Shown piece after piece: positions 21,871 through 30,996 of a stretch of DNA of 64,000 bases. Position numbers and translations under genes: made by a program. Origin of the DNA: Parabacteroides goldsteinii (lineage in GTDB: Bacteria > Bacteroidota > Bacteroidia > Bacteroidales > Tannerellaceae); NCBI RefSeq assembly GCF_015550595.1, contig NZ_JADNBB010000007.1:124001-188000 (forward strand). Direction: 5' to 3'. The notes under the pieces were generated by a model, which ran no database searches, was not told the DNA's origin, and worked only from the letters and a program-made list of their open reading frames with translations. Within the stretch, counting starts at the first letter, position 1. The number at the start of each line of letters is the position of its first letter.

Positions 21871-23081
21871 TACAAAAACCGGGACAATGTTTCCTTTATT
21901 ATACCGATCGCTTCCACCATCTGTTCGCGGGTAATAACCAGCGGTGGTGTGAAACGAATGATATGATCATGTGTCGGTTTGGCTATCAAACCGTTTTCTT
22001 TCAGTGCCAGACAGATATCCCAGGCAACCTTTCCTCCGCGAGGCTCGGTAACGACAGCATTCAACAAGCCTTTTCCGCGTACCAGCTTAATCATCGGATT
22101 ATCGATCTTCTGGATTTCACTACGGAACAATTCCCCCATCTCATAAGCATTCTCCGAGAGATGTTCATCGCGCACCACTTCAAGGGCAGCTATTCCGACA
22201 GCGGCAGCCAACGGATTTCCCCCATACGTGGAACCATGTTCGCCCGGAGCGATCGTCAGCATGATCTCATCGTTCGCCAATACGGCGGAAACAGGAGTGA
22301 CACCACCGGAGAGGGCTTTCCCCAGGATCAGTATATCGGGATGAATATTCTCATAATCGCAGGCAAGCAGTTTACCGGTACGCCCGATGCCGGTCTGTAT
22401 CTCGTCAGCAATGAACAGGACATTATGGGCATGGCATAAGTCATAACAAGTACGGAGATAACCTTCGTCGGGAACAACCACGCCTGCTTCCCCCTGGATA
22501 GGTTCAAATAGGAAACCGACCACGTCGGGGTCTTTCAAGGCTTCTTTCAGCTCTCCTACATTATTATATTGTACTTTGATAAAACCGGAGGTATAAGGCC
22601 CGAAGTCCGCATACGAACTGGGATCCGTGCTCATGGAGATGATCGTGATGGTACGTCCGTGGAAATTCTCGCTGCATACGATAATCTTCGCCTTTCCCGA
22701 TGCAATACCCTTAATACGATACCCCCAGCGACGCGCCAGTTTCAAGGCTGTCTCTACCGCTTCGGCGCCGGTATTCATAGGCAGTAATTTATCATAGCCG
22801 AAGAACTTGCAGGCAAACTCCATATACTCGCCCAATACGTCCGAATGGAAAGCGCGCGATACCAGTGTCAGCTTCTGTGCCTGGTCGGTCAATGCCTGGA
22901 TGATTTTAGGATGGCAATGCCCCTGGCTCAGGGCGGAATAACCGGACAGGAAATCAAAATAACGTTTGCCTTCCACGTCCCACACAAATACGCCTTCTCC
23001 TTTCTCAAGAACGACAGGCAGGGGATGATAGTTGTGTGCACCAAACTTCCCCTCACGGGTGATGTAATCTTCCGGTCTCAT
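21870..23081 (-). CDS. rocD: Ornithine aminotransferase
   Basis: PLP enzyme moving the delta-amino group of ornithine to 2-oxoglutarate, giving glutamate semialdehyde. The 403 residues start [20 protein letters not shown], a pattern specific to ornithine aminotransferase. Other landmarks are [19 protein letters not shown], the cofactor stretch [16 protein letters not shown] and [16 protein letters not shown], which holds the Schiff-base lysine. Length matches RocD (about 400). It is first in a two-gene unit with arginase. Its promoter region carries an inverted repeat that could bind a regulator. Confidence 0.95.
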   Translation of the reverse strand: MRPEDYITREGKFGAHNYHPLPVVLEKGEGVFVWDVEGKRYFDFLSGYSALSQGHCHPKIIQALTDQAQKLTLVSRAFHSDVLGEYMEFACKFFGYDKLLPMNTGAEAVETALKLARRWGYRIKGIASGKAKIIVCSENFHGRTITIISMSTDPSSYADFGPYTSGFIKVQYNNVGELKEALKDPDVVGFLFEPIQGEAGVVVPDEGYLRTCYDLCHAHNVLFIADEIQTGIGRTGKLLACDYENIHPDILILGKALSGGVTPVSAVLANDEIMLTIAPGEHGSTYGGNPLAAAVGIAALEVVRDEHLSENAYEMGELFRSEIQKIDNPMIKLVRGKGLLNAVVTEPRGGKVAWDICLALKENGLIAKPTHDHIIRFTPPLVITREQMVEAIGIIKETLSRFL

Positions 23082-23138
23082 ACTATTTCAGATTTAATTG
23101 TTTTGTCAGACTGTAAGCGTTTCATACAGCCATAGTCC

Positions 23139-23170
23139 CAAAGGTAGTGATTTGAGTGACAGTATGTCAC
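23139..23170 (-). promoter_or_regulatory. rocD promoter with overlapping inverted repeat
   Basis: On the minus strand TACCTTTG (23139-23146) is an exact -7 box. Ten bases upstream lies GTGAC-N5-GTCAC (23156-23170), spanning the -33 region. Such placement suits a repressor or activator site. The arms resemble a CRP half-site, but the spacing between the GTGA and TCAC words is seven, one more than for CRP. Confidence 0.45.
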
Positions 23171-23233
23171 GGAAAAGAATATGTTAAGAAACACAATGAA
23201 CAGATCGCTCTCCGGAAGTTATGTCCGAAAACT

Positions 23234-23266
23234 AAAAAAGGGATGACCCTCGTCATCCCCTTTTTT
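23234..23266 (-). terminator. Terminator of the nucleoside permease gene
   Basis: A stem built from GGGATGAC (23240-23247) and GTCATCCC (23252-23259), flanked by six A and six T, forms a textbook factor-independent terminator readable on either strand. Confidence 0.85.
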
Positions 23267-23313
23267 CATGTTTGGCGTAAAAAATATATATAGTCTTGAG
23301 AATTAAATGCGTA

Positions 23314-24549
23314 TTATTTATCTACAGTTTTAAGGCTTACCGGTTTGAACAGGAATATGAACAAAAACAACAGTACTGCTGTGCAAACCGAAGAGATCAT
23401 AAACAGTACCGGCCAGTCGCACTTGTCACCATCCCGGAAAAATCCTATCAACCATCCATTCCATAACGTACCGATCAGGAAGCCGACACCCCATACCAGG
23501 AAGAAAAGCAAGCCCTGCGCCTGTGCCTTCATTTCTTTCGGGGCCACATTGTCCGTATAAACCTGTCCACCGACATAGAACAATCCGAAAATCAGCCCAT
23601 GTACGATAATTCCAATATAATAGAACCATTGCTGACCGGTTTCCGCACCGAAAAAGAAAGCTCCGTAACGGACCAGCATAGCTATCATACCAAAGATTAA
23701 TGTATTCTTAATTCCCGACTTCACAAGGATTGTCGTAGTGATAACCAGGAAGAACATTTCGGCCAACTGCCCGAAGTTCATCGTCACCGTAATATTCCGT
23801 ACCTGTTCGTCTGCCAGGATCATGGAACCATATACATGATAAAGTGTAAACGGTATGATAGACAGGAAGGTCAGGATCATAAACACCCGGTAGTTCTTAT
23901 CCTTCATCAGTGAAAAGGCACTGAAACCTGTAATATCCATCACCGAGATCTTCGAACTTTTCGCTACCGAAGGTGGTGTATGCGGTAGTGCCAGATTGGC
24001 AAAAGCGGCAACAAAACAAACACCAGCCCCGCAATACATCGGCAGGTTCGTATCATCGAATGCCTCCATTCCTAATAAATGAATAGCCACCAGGCTGAAT
24101 ATCCCCGAAGCGACCCAACCGACCGAACCGAACATACGGATACGCGGGAACTGCTCCGACGGAGCATGGCTCATCGCGATCGTACTTGTCAGACTCTGTG
24201 TCGGCATGTGACAAAGCATAGCCATTACGACAAAGAACATCAAAGGAGGAAAATCCTTTTGCTGGGCCGCCAGTAGGAGAAAGACACCCGTCAATATATT
24301 CAATACTGCTAATATCTTTTCTGCGGCAAAGTAACGGTCGGCAATCGCCCCGATAAAAGAAGAAGCCATTGCACCGATAGCCATCGCACTTAATACGAAG
24401 GAGACCTGATACACTTCCAGCTTAAGTGTGTGTGAAAGATAGGCGGCCAGCGGCACCCACCAGACAGCACTTAGCATGTATTGAAGAAACATCATCAGGC
24501 AAAGCTGAACTTTTGTTCCGATTCTCGTATTAGAATGTAGTGTACTCAT
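23314..24549 (-). CDS. nupG: Nucleoside:H+ symporter (NupG/XapB-type MFS)
   Basis: A 411-residue inner-membrane protein with about twelve hydrophobic helices. The start TKVQLCLMMFLQYMLSAVWW and the following AYLSHTLKLEVYQVSFVLSA resemble the nucleoside:H+ symporter branch of the MFS, which imports nucleosides such as uridine, adenosine or xanthosine. FPRIRMFGSVGWVASGI in the middle is also family-like. It is transcribed away from the hybrid regulator at 24776, raising the possibility that the regulator controls it. Substrate specificity is not resolved. Confidence 0.88.
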   Translation of the reverse strand: MSTLHSNTRIGTKVQLCLMMFLQYMLSAVWWVPLAAYLSHTLKLEVYQVSFVLSAMAIGAMASSFIGAIADRYFAAEKILAVLNILTGVFLLLAAQQKDFPPLMFFVVMAMLCHMPTQSLTSTIAMSHAPSEQFPRIRMFGSVGWVASGIFSLVAIHLLGMEAFDDTNLPMYCGAGVCFVAAFANLALPHTPPSVAKSSKISVMDITGFSAFSLMKDKNYRVFMILTFLSIIPFTLYHVYGSMILADEQVRNITVTMNFGQLAEMFFLVITTTILVKSGIKNTLIFGMIAMLVRYGAFFFGAETGQQWFYYIGIIVHGLIFGLFYVGGQVYTDNVAPKEMKAQAQGLLFFLVWGVGFLIGTLWNGWLIGFFRDGDKCDWPVLFMISSVCTAVLLFLFIFLFKPVSLKTVDK

Positions 24550-24596
24550 GATAGTGAATAAAAAGGTTACTTGTTGTGTTTTCCAATTTTGTTGAT

Positions 24597-24604
24597 CAAA
24601 AGTA
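24597..24604 (-). promoter_or_regulatory. -7 box of the nucleoside permease gene
   Basis: TACTTTTG on the minus strand matches TAnnTTTG, 47 bases before the start codon. No convincing -33 element is seen. Confidence 0.45.
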
Positions 24605-24686
24605 CTCCTTCCTGAAAAGAAACTCTGTCCGTTCCGGTTGCATTAATTCCCGTATTTATCTCATTCTATGGTATTCTCATCAGGTA

Positions 24687-24738
24687 TGATACAATTTTTG
24701 AAATCCGTGATACAATAAATGAAAAGTCGTAATACAAT
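24687..24738 (+). promoter_or_regulatory. Three direct repeats in front of the hybrid regulator
   Basis: TGATACAAT (24687), TGATACAAT (24708) and TAATACAAT (24730) start 21 and 22 bases apart, two helical turns each. The first two continue with similar text (TTTTGAAA and AAATGAAA). AraC-type DNA-binding domains usually recognise such direct repeats, so this is a candidate autoregulatory or nupG-controlling site. Confidence 0.55.
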
Positions 24739-24775
24739 TTTATATATCTTGCAGTGTCAAACAACAAACTTATTT

Positions 24776-27700
24776 ATGAGCTATCTGAAGTTGATCTTAT
24801 CTATACTTTTCCTGTCTTGTTCCCTCTGGATATTTGCCGACGAAAGCAACTACCTTTTTCGCCATTACCAGGTGGAAAACGGATTAAGCGATAATATGGT
24901 GACCTGTTGCATACAGGATAAAAGCGGTTATATATGGATCGGGACACGTGACGGTCTGAACCGTTTCGACGGCTACACATTTAAAGTATTCCGCAACGAT
25001 CCCGATGACGCCGAGTCGCTTGGAAATAACTGGATCACCCATCTGAACTGCGACTACGACGGAAATCTATGGGTAGGAACCCTCTCCGGATTATACCAGT
25101 ATAACGAAACAAAAGAGTCGTTCCTGCATGTACCCTTTACAAAAAATAAAGGGATCGACCTCTTTCAGTTTGATAAGAACAACCAGTTGTGGCTGTTGAT
25201 GGACGGAACATTGATACAATATAATATCTCCGACGGACAGTTTCGCATCTTTGCCGGCAACAAAGGGCAGACCTATACCTCTTTTTGTATCATGGCCGAC
25301 AACTCTATCTGGCTGGGAGACTCGGAAGGTCTTATTTCCCTGTTGAACACGGAGGATGGGACACTCGACTCGTACGATCTCTTTGCACATTCCCCGGCTA
25401 CAACTTCCCGGAAACTGTCTATGCTCTATCAATCGCCTTCTTCCGCCAACATTTATGTAGCCTTCGAACATGACGATGTAAAAATATTCAATGTACTCTC
25501 AAAAACCTATCAGGATCTGAACATACAGGAAAAGAATCAACTGACGATCCTGATCAACTGCTTCCTCGAAAAAGACAAAGAAGAACTCTGGATAGGAACA
25601 GATTCAGGTTTGTTCATCTACGACCTATTATCAGGAACCTGCAAACGGATCCGGCAAGACCCGCTCGACCCGTATGCCCTTTCAAGCCATTTCATTTCCG
25701 CCCTCTTTGAAGACAGGGAGGAAGGGGTTTGGATCTGCTTCCATCAGAACGGGCTGAACTATTACTCACCCTTCCGCCCGTTCAATGTATATTATCCCTG
25801 GAACGAACCGCATTCTTTGAAAGGTGAAGTTATTCGTGACATTTGTAGCGATGCCTATGGTAACAGGTGGATCGGAACGGAAGACGCCGGAGTGAACTGT
25901 CTGGAAAAGAAAACAGGGACATTCACGAACTACCAGCCCGTTCCCGGCATGAAAAGCCTTTCCCATACCAATATCCGCGGACTGGCCGCCTCAGGCGACA
26001 ATCTTTGGATCGGACATGTAATACACGGCATCGACCTGATGGATATACGGACCCGGAAAGTGATCAAACATTACGACCTGTTGAAAGACGCCCGGACCGT
26101 CAAAAACAGCACGGTACGTTGTATCAAAGTTCTTCGCGAAGGGGAAGTACTGGTCGGCACGGAAGACGGTATTTTCCGTTACGATTACCTGAACGACCGT
26201 TTCGTATATGCCCCCCAATTTCCTCCCTTTGCCGTAAACTGCCTGTATGAAGACCGTTCGGGGAAGATCTGGCTCGGCATGTTCAACCGGAGCTATTACT
26301 TCAACACGACCAGCAACACCGGAATGTATCTGCAATACGACAAACTGAATACTCAACGTCATAACTCCGTGAACGATGCCTGCGAAGATAAAGACGGAAA
26401 TATGTGGTTTGCCACCGTAGAAGGCGTCATCAAATATGACTTCCAGACCGGAGAATCGTTACACTATACCGTAAAGAACGGAATGCCGAGTAACGTAGCT
26501 TTCCGTATCCTGCCGGACGACAACAACAACCTTTGGATCAGCACAGCCAATGGATTGGTCTGCCTCAACACACAAACAGAAAAGATCATGACCTATACCG
26601 AGGCACACGGCCTTGTCACCCGGCAATTCAACTATAACTCGGCTTTCAAGGATAACGACGGGACCCTTTATTTCGGTACGGTAAAAGGCTTTATCCATTT
26701 CAAACCCACCGATGTAAGGCCGGCCGCCGAAAAAATGGATGTGCACATCAGCTCGCTCGACATACAGAACGGAACAGGCGGAAGAAAAATTATCAACAGC
26801 TCTTCCTCCTCCGATGTGAAAAAGATTACATTGAACCACAGCCAGTCCACGTTCAACATAAACTTCTCTTCCCTCAACTTCATCGCACCTGGTTCCATAC
26901 AATATGCCTACCGGATGGTGAGTCTCGACAAAGACTGGATACCGCTTGGCGAACGCAACATCGTGTACTTCACCGAACTGCATCCCGGTGACTATACCTT
27001 TGAAGTAAAAGCTGCCAATCTTTCCAATAACTGGGGAGATAAAATAACCCGTCTGCACATAACCGTATTGCCACCTTGGTGGGTTTCCACTACGGCATAC
27101 ATTATATATTCCGCATTCATTCTGGCCATTATCATTTACTTTATCTTTTATTGGCGCCGGAAGAACAAACGCACCATGGCATACAACATGCAAATGTTTG
27201 AAAGCAAAAAAGAAAAGGAACTCTACCAGGCCAAGATCGATTTCTTTATCAACATCGCACATGAAATACGTACCCCACTGACCCTGATAAAGAATCCGCT
27301 CGAACGTCTATTGAAATCAGATAAGATCGGCGAAAAAGAAAACAATTCGCTGACATTGATGGACAAAAATGTATCCCGTCTACTACTACTGGTCAATCAA
27401 TTACTGGATTTCAGAAAAACTGAAATAGAAGGATACCGCCTGAATTTTGTCCGCACAGAGGTTGTATCGCTACTGACCGAGACAGCCAAACGCTTCCAGG
27501 AAATGGCCACAGAAAACAATCTATTGCTCAACCTCGACCTGACCGTACAGGAACTATATGTTTTTGTAGACCGCGAAGCACTCACCAAGATTATGAGCAA
27601 CCTGTTCTCGAATGCCGTCAAATATGCAGCCGGCAGTATCGTGGTCCGCCTGCAACCGTCCGCCGATTACGAAACTTTCACGATCGACTTTATCAACGAC

Positions 27701-28735
27701 GGTATTCCCGTTCCGGCAGAAATGAGGGATAAAATATTCGAACCGTTCTACCGTATCAAAGGGAATGAGGATAAACCCGGAACCGGTCTGGGCTTGCCTT
27801 TGGCACGCTCATTGGCCGAAATGCATCACGGAACGCTCGAACTGGCTGATACTTCGGGTAACCAGACTGTATTCCGTATCACCTTACCGATCAAACTGGC
27901 CAGTGCAGTCAAAGCTGCCGAAGAAGAGCCACAGCCGCAATCGGAAACCAGAAAAATCTCTTATACCTGGGAAGAAACTCGTCCGACCCTCCTTATTGTC
28001 GAGGATAATAAAGAAATGAGTGCTTTTATCGCCGACGAAGTCAACGAAAACTATAATGTATTGATCGCCGGCAACGGTGTCGAAGCATTGGAACAACTCA
28101 AAAAACAAAGTATCCAACTGATCATAAGTGACGTTATGATGCCTGTAATGGATGGTTTCGCTTTACTTCAAAACGTAAAGACAGACCTGGAATTCAGCCA
28201 TATCCCGGTCATTCTGTTGACGGCTAAAAACACGATGCAGGCTCGTTTGGAAGGGTTGGAGTTGGGAGCGGACGCATATATCGAGAAACCGTTCTCCACG
28301 AGCCTGTTGATGGCGCAAATATCCAATCTGCTTTCGAACCGGAATAATATCCGTAAGTTCTATTTCAACTCGCCGATAGCGAACATGAAATCGATGGCCT
28401 ACACCAAAGCCGATGAAGGCTTCCTTGAAAAGCTGAACGAAATTATCAACGAAAACATCGGTAATCCCGATCTGGATGTAAACATGATCGCCGACCTGAT
28501 GCACCTGAGCCGCCCGACCTTATACCGTAAGATACGTGCTATATCAGACCTCACCCCCAACGACCTGATCAAAATCAGCCGTTTGAAAAAGGCAGCGGAA
28601 CTATTACTACAAGGAAATATGAAGATATACGAAATTTCAGAAGCGGTAGGTTTCAGTTCGCAATCTTACTTCTGGTCAGCCTTTATCAAGCAGTTCGGAA
28701 TGAGTCCGTCGAAATATGCGAAAGAAAACCGATAA
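24776..28735 (+). CDS. Hybrid two-component system regulator (sensor kinase plus AraC output)
   Basis: One polypeptide (1319 residues) joining sensing and transcription control. A signal peptide leads into periplasmic two-bladed-propeller repeats (Reg_prop, recurring IWIGTRDGL-like words), a Y_Y_Y domain (about 690-765), a membrane helix (about 769-793), the histidine kinase with FFINIAHEIRTPL (H829) and GTGLGLPLARSLAEMHHG, a receiver with D1119 in LIISDVMMPVMDG, and a C-terminal AraC helix-turn-helix ending FGMSPSKYA. An in-frame ATG at 24719 also exists, but it lies within the direct repeats and would spoil the signal peptide. No SusC/SusD pair or sugar-degrading genes lie nearby, so the signal is unknown; the divergent nucleoside permease is the best guess for a target. 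Confidence 0.95.
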   Translation: MSYLKLILSILFLSCSLWIFADESNYLFRHYQVENGLSDNMVTCCIQDKSGYIWIGTRDGLNRFDGYTFKVFRNDPDDAESLGNNWITHLNCDYDGNLWVGTLSGLYQYNETKESFLHVPFTKNKGIDLFQFDKNNQLWLLMDGTLIQYNISDGQFRIFAGNKGQTYTSFCIMADNSIWLGDSEGLISLLNTEDGTLDSYDLFAHSPATTSRKLSMLYQSPSSANIYVAFEHDDVKIFNVLSKTYQDLNIQEKNQLTILINCFLEKDKEELWIGTDSGLFIYDLLSGTCKRIRQDPLDPYALSSHFISALFEDREEGVWICFHQNGLNYYSPFRPFNVYYPWNEPHSLKGEVIRDICSDAYGNRWIGTEDAGVNCLEKKTGTFTNYQPVPGMKSLSHTNIRGLAASGDNLWIGHVIHGIDLMDIRTRKVIKHYDLLKDARTVKNSTVRCIKVLREGEVLVGTEDGIFRYDYLNDRFVYAPQFPPFAVNCLYEDRSGKIWLGMFNRSYYFNTTSNTGMYLQYDKLNTQRHNSVNDACEDKDGNMWFATVEGVIKYDFQTGESLHYTVKNGMPSNVAFRILPDDNNNLWISTANGLVCLNTQTEKIMTYTEAHGLVTRQFNYNSAFKDNDGTLYFGTVKGFIHFKPTDVRPAAEKMDVHISSLDIQNGTGGRKIINSSSSSDVKKITLNHSQSTFNINFSSLNFIAPGSIQYAYRMVSLDKDWIPLGERNIVYFTELHPGDYTFEVKAANLSNNWGDKITRLHITVLPPWWVSTTAYIIYSAFILAIIIYFIFYWRRKNKRTMAYNMQMFESKKEKELYQAKIDFFINIAHEIRTPLTLIKNPLERLLKSDKIGEKENNSLTLMDKNVSRLLLLVNQLLDFRKTEIEGYRLNFVRTEVVSLLTETAKRFQEMATENNLLLNLDLTVQELYVFVDREALTKIMSNLFSNAVKYAAGSIVVRLQPSADYETFTIDFINDGIPVPAEMRDKIFEPFYRIKGNEDKPGTGLGLPLARSLAEMHHGTLELADTSGNQTVFRITLPIKLASAVKAAEEEPQPQSETRKISYTWEETRPTLLIVEDNKEMSAFIADEVNENYNVLIAGNGVEALEQLKKQSIQLIISDVMMPVMDGFALLQNVKTDLEFSHIPVILLTAKNTMQARLEGLELGADAYIEKPFSTSLLMAQISNLLSNRNNIRKFYFNSPIANMKSMAYTKADEGFLEKLNEIINENIGNPDLDVNMIADLMHLSRPTLYRKIRAISDLTPNDLIKISRLKKAAELLLQGNMKIYEISEAVGFSSQSYFWSAFIKQFGMSPSKYAKENR

Positions 28736-28755
28736 GATAATAACCACAACAAATC

Positions 28756-28789
28756 AAAAGGGACTGCCATGAATATGACAGTCCCTTTT
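28756..28789. terminator. Bidirectional terminator between convergent genes
   Basis: AAAAGGGACTG (28756-28766) pairs with CAGTCCCTTTT (28779-28789), and the stem extends inward through CAT/ATG. The A and T runs let it act for both the hybrid regulator and the acyltransferase operon. Confidence 0.85.
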
Positions 28790-28813
28790 CCATATATCTC
28801 AGTTATATTTTTC

Positions 28814-29974
28814 TTATTCTTGGTTTGCCAGGTGATTCTTCAAAGGATTCGTATACATCTCAAGTATCTTCGTCCGCAGGAATGCTTCGTCTTTGTTCGG
28901 CAAGACAATCTTATCCAATTGTCCCTGCAGATACTCTTCAAAATGTTTTTTGTCTCTCAACCCGTAGTTACCGCTGAAACGTTTTGTACCGGTCAGCATA
29001 TCATAAGCTACATAGTTGCAAGGATAGAAACGATAATGTCTGTAGATTTCCTTATCGATGATAGAAGCGATGGCAGCTACCAATTCATTCTTTTCCATAT
29101 TCTTATCGAGAGCGGCCAACTGATCGTTGATCGGTTCCGTCAAGGTGAAGTGAACACGTCCTTTATTATTCAGGATACCCGTCTCCATGCTCAGTAAATC
29201 GTCACGCTGGCTCTTCACATAATCAGGATCATCGCGTTTCATCTGGAACTCTTTTGCTTTCAGGAAGTCGCACGGATCGTACTCGTAAGAGATAGCAACC
29301 GGGAAAATATTCAAATCCATGATGTTGGAAACAATATCCTTATCCCCGCTCATATTCAACATTTTCAAGACACTACCCTGTGTGCGGTCATTTGAATCTT
29401 TGGCACGACCTTCACGCTGTGCAATCCAGATAGATTCCTTCGTTTCATTTATCGTATGACGGATATATGCCGAAAGTTTTTTACTTACATCCAACATCTG
29501 GCGTACGGAGACACCACGTTTTACGATAAAACTGTTATTCATGCGAACCAGAGTTTCGATCCAGGGACGGATCATCAGGTTGTCACCTATCGCAACTTGC
29601 GTCATACCATAACCCACATCATACAACATTACATTCAGGAACGAGGCATCCAGAACAATGTCACGGTGATTGGAAATAAACGTACAAGGCTTTTTATCTT
29701 TCGGAAGACGGCTTCGTCCGGAGATTGTCAGTGAGAAAGTCGTCTTATTGGCAACCATCATCACAGCTTCATAAGCCAGCTTCGATTTAAAGTCTTCTTT
29801 TGTCTTGAACGAACGCATCGTTTCAGAAAACTCTTCCCAGTTCACATCCGGTTTGATGTACCGGAAGGCCCGCTCGAAATCTTCGTTGGTTACCAGTGCT
29901 TCAATAGCATCCTTCACCTCGTCGTTGTTCAGCGGACGAATGTCGTCAAAATTATAGGAAACTTCTGTATCCAT
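28814..29974 (-). CDS. PlsC-like acyltransferase domain protein
   Basis: A 386-residue protein with an HX4D-type acyltransferase motif, FISNHRDIVLDASFL (residues about 97-111), and a later block IWIAQREGRAKDSNDRTQ standing where PEGTRS is found in 1-acylglycerol-3-phosphate acyltransferases. It therefore probably transfers acyl groups in lipid synthesis at the membrane face, although the extra N- and C-terminal regions (about 80 and 130 residues) distinguish it from standard PlsC. It lies 12 bases after ddl and ends the rpmH-side cluster PASTA-rluD-ddl. Confidence 0.75.
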   Translation of the reverse strand: MDTEVSYNFDDIRPLNNDEVKDAIEALVTNEDFERAFRYIKPDVNWEEFSETMRSFKTKEDFKSKLAYEAVMMVANKTTFSLTISGRSRLPKDKKPCTFISNHRDIVLDASFLNVMLYDVGYGMTQVAIGDNLMIRPWIETLVRMNNSFIVKRGVSVRQMLDVSKKLSAYIRHTINETKESIWIAQREGRAKDSNDRTQGSVLKMLNMSGDKDIVSNIMDLNIFPVAISYEYDPCDFLKAKEFQMKRDDPDYVKSQRDDLLSMETGILNNKGRVHFTLTEPINDQLAALDKNMEKNELVAAIASIIDKEIYRHYRFYPCNYVAYDMLTGTKRFSGNYGLRDKKHFEEYLQGQLDKIVLPNKDEAFLRTKILEMYTNPLKNHLANQE

Positions 29975-29986
29975 ATCTTTTTATTA

Positions 29987-30994
29987 TTATTTACCTACCT
30001 TTTGCAGTTCATTTTCAATGATGTCAGTCATAACATCCTTGATATCCAATCCGGCAGCCCGAACTTGCTGCGGGATAAAGCTGGTAGCCGTCATACCCGG
30101 TGTCGTATTTACTTCGAGCATTTTCGGTTTCCCGTTCGCTTCGATAATAAAATCGACCCGGATGAGTCCTTTGGCGCCCAGTATGTCGTAAATCTTCGAT
30201 GCTTCGCGTTGTACTTTCTCCGTCAGTTCGGGAGAGATACGAGCCGGAGTTATCTCGTCGGACTCGCCATTATACTTCGCGTTGAAATCAAAGAACTCGT
30301 TCTTTGTAACCACTTCGGTAAGCGGAAAGACAACTTCCTTCCGGGCCGTCTCCGGGCCGCCACCTACCTTATAACAACCGCAAGTCACTTCTGTTCCTGA
30401 AATAAAACTTTCCAGTATGACCTCGTTGCCTTCGGCAAAAGCCTTTGCAATAGCAGGTTGCAATTGCGAAACTTCCTTCACTTTTGTAACACCGAAACTG
30501 CTTCCCCCATCATTCGGTTTCACAAATACCGGCAATCCCAAACGGTCTACAACTTCCTCGTCTGTCACAGTCTGTCCTCTGAACAAACGGATAGAGTCAG
30601 AGACATTGATACCGAAACTACGCAAATAATTATTACAAACAAATTTATTGAAAGTAAGAGAGCTGACCAACTGATTGCACGAAGAATAAGGCATTCCGAT
30701 CATATCGAAGTAGCCTTGTAATCTTCCATCCTCTCCCGGAGTACCGTGAATAGTGATATAAGCAAAGTCGAAATGCTTCACTTCACCATGTTCCCGGAAA
30801 CTAAAATCATTTTTATCAATTGGTGTATATTCCCCGCCAGGAAGTTTAACCGCCCATTCGCCTTTCTTAACGATTGCAATATATAAATTATATTTGTCTT
30901 TATCAATAAAAGAGTAGATTCCTTCTGCACTTTTTAATGAAACAACAATCTCGGAAGAATCTCCCCCGGCTACAATAGCAATGTTCTTTTTCAT
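29987..30994 (-). CDS. ddl: D-alanine--D-alanine ligase
   Basis: ATP-grasp enzyme making the D-Ala-D-Ala dipeptide for peptidoglycan. The 335 residues show IAIVAGGDSSEIVVSLKSA at the start, HGTPGEDGRLQGYFDMIGMPY (quoted in part as GEDGRLQG), LPVFVKPNDGGSSFGVTKV, the metal-binding LIRVDFI and MLEVNTTPGMT at the end. VNTTPG, where many Ddl enzymes have INTMPG, is usual in Bacteroidetes. Two bases separate it from rluD, so translation is likely coupled. Confidence 0.96.
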   Translation of the reverse strand: MKKNIAIVAGGDSSEIVVSLKSAEGIYSFIDKDKYNLYIAIVKKGEWAVKLPGGEYTPIDKNDFSFREHGEVKHFDFAYITIHGTPGEDGRLQGYFDMIGMPYSSCNQLVSSLTFNKFVCNNYLRSFGINVSDSIRLFRGQTVTDEEVVDRLGLPVFVKPNDGGSSFGVTKVKEVSQLQPAIAKAFAEGNEVILESFISGTEVTCGCYKVGGGPETARKEVVFPLTEVVTKNEFFDFNAKYNGESDEITPARISPELTEKVQREASKIYDILGAKGLIRVDFIIEANGKPKMLEVNTTPGMTATSFIPQQVRAAGLDIKDVMTDIIENELQKVGK

Positions 30995-30996
30995 TT

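Noticed and set aside
24719-24775. Longer start for the hybrid regulator
   Set aside because: It would place 19 residues before a good signal peptide and would overlap the direct repeats of the promoter region.
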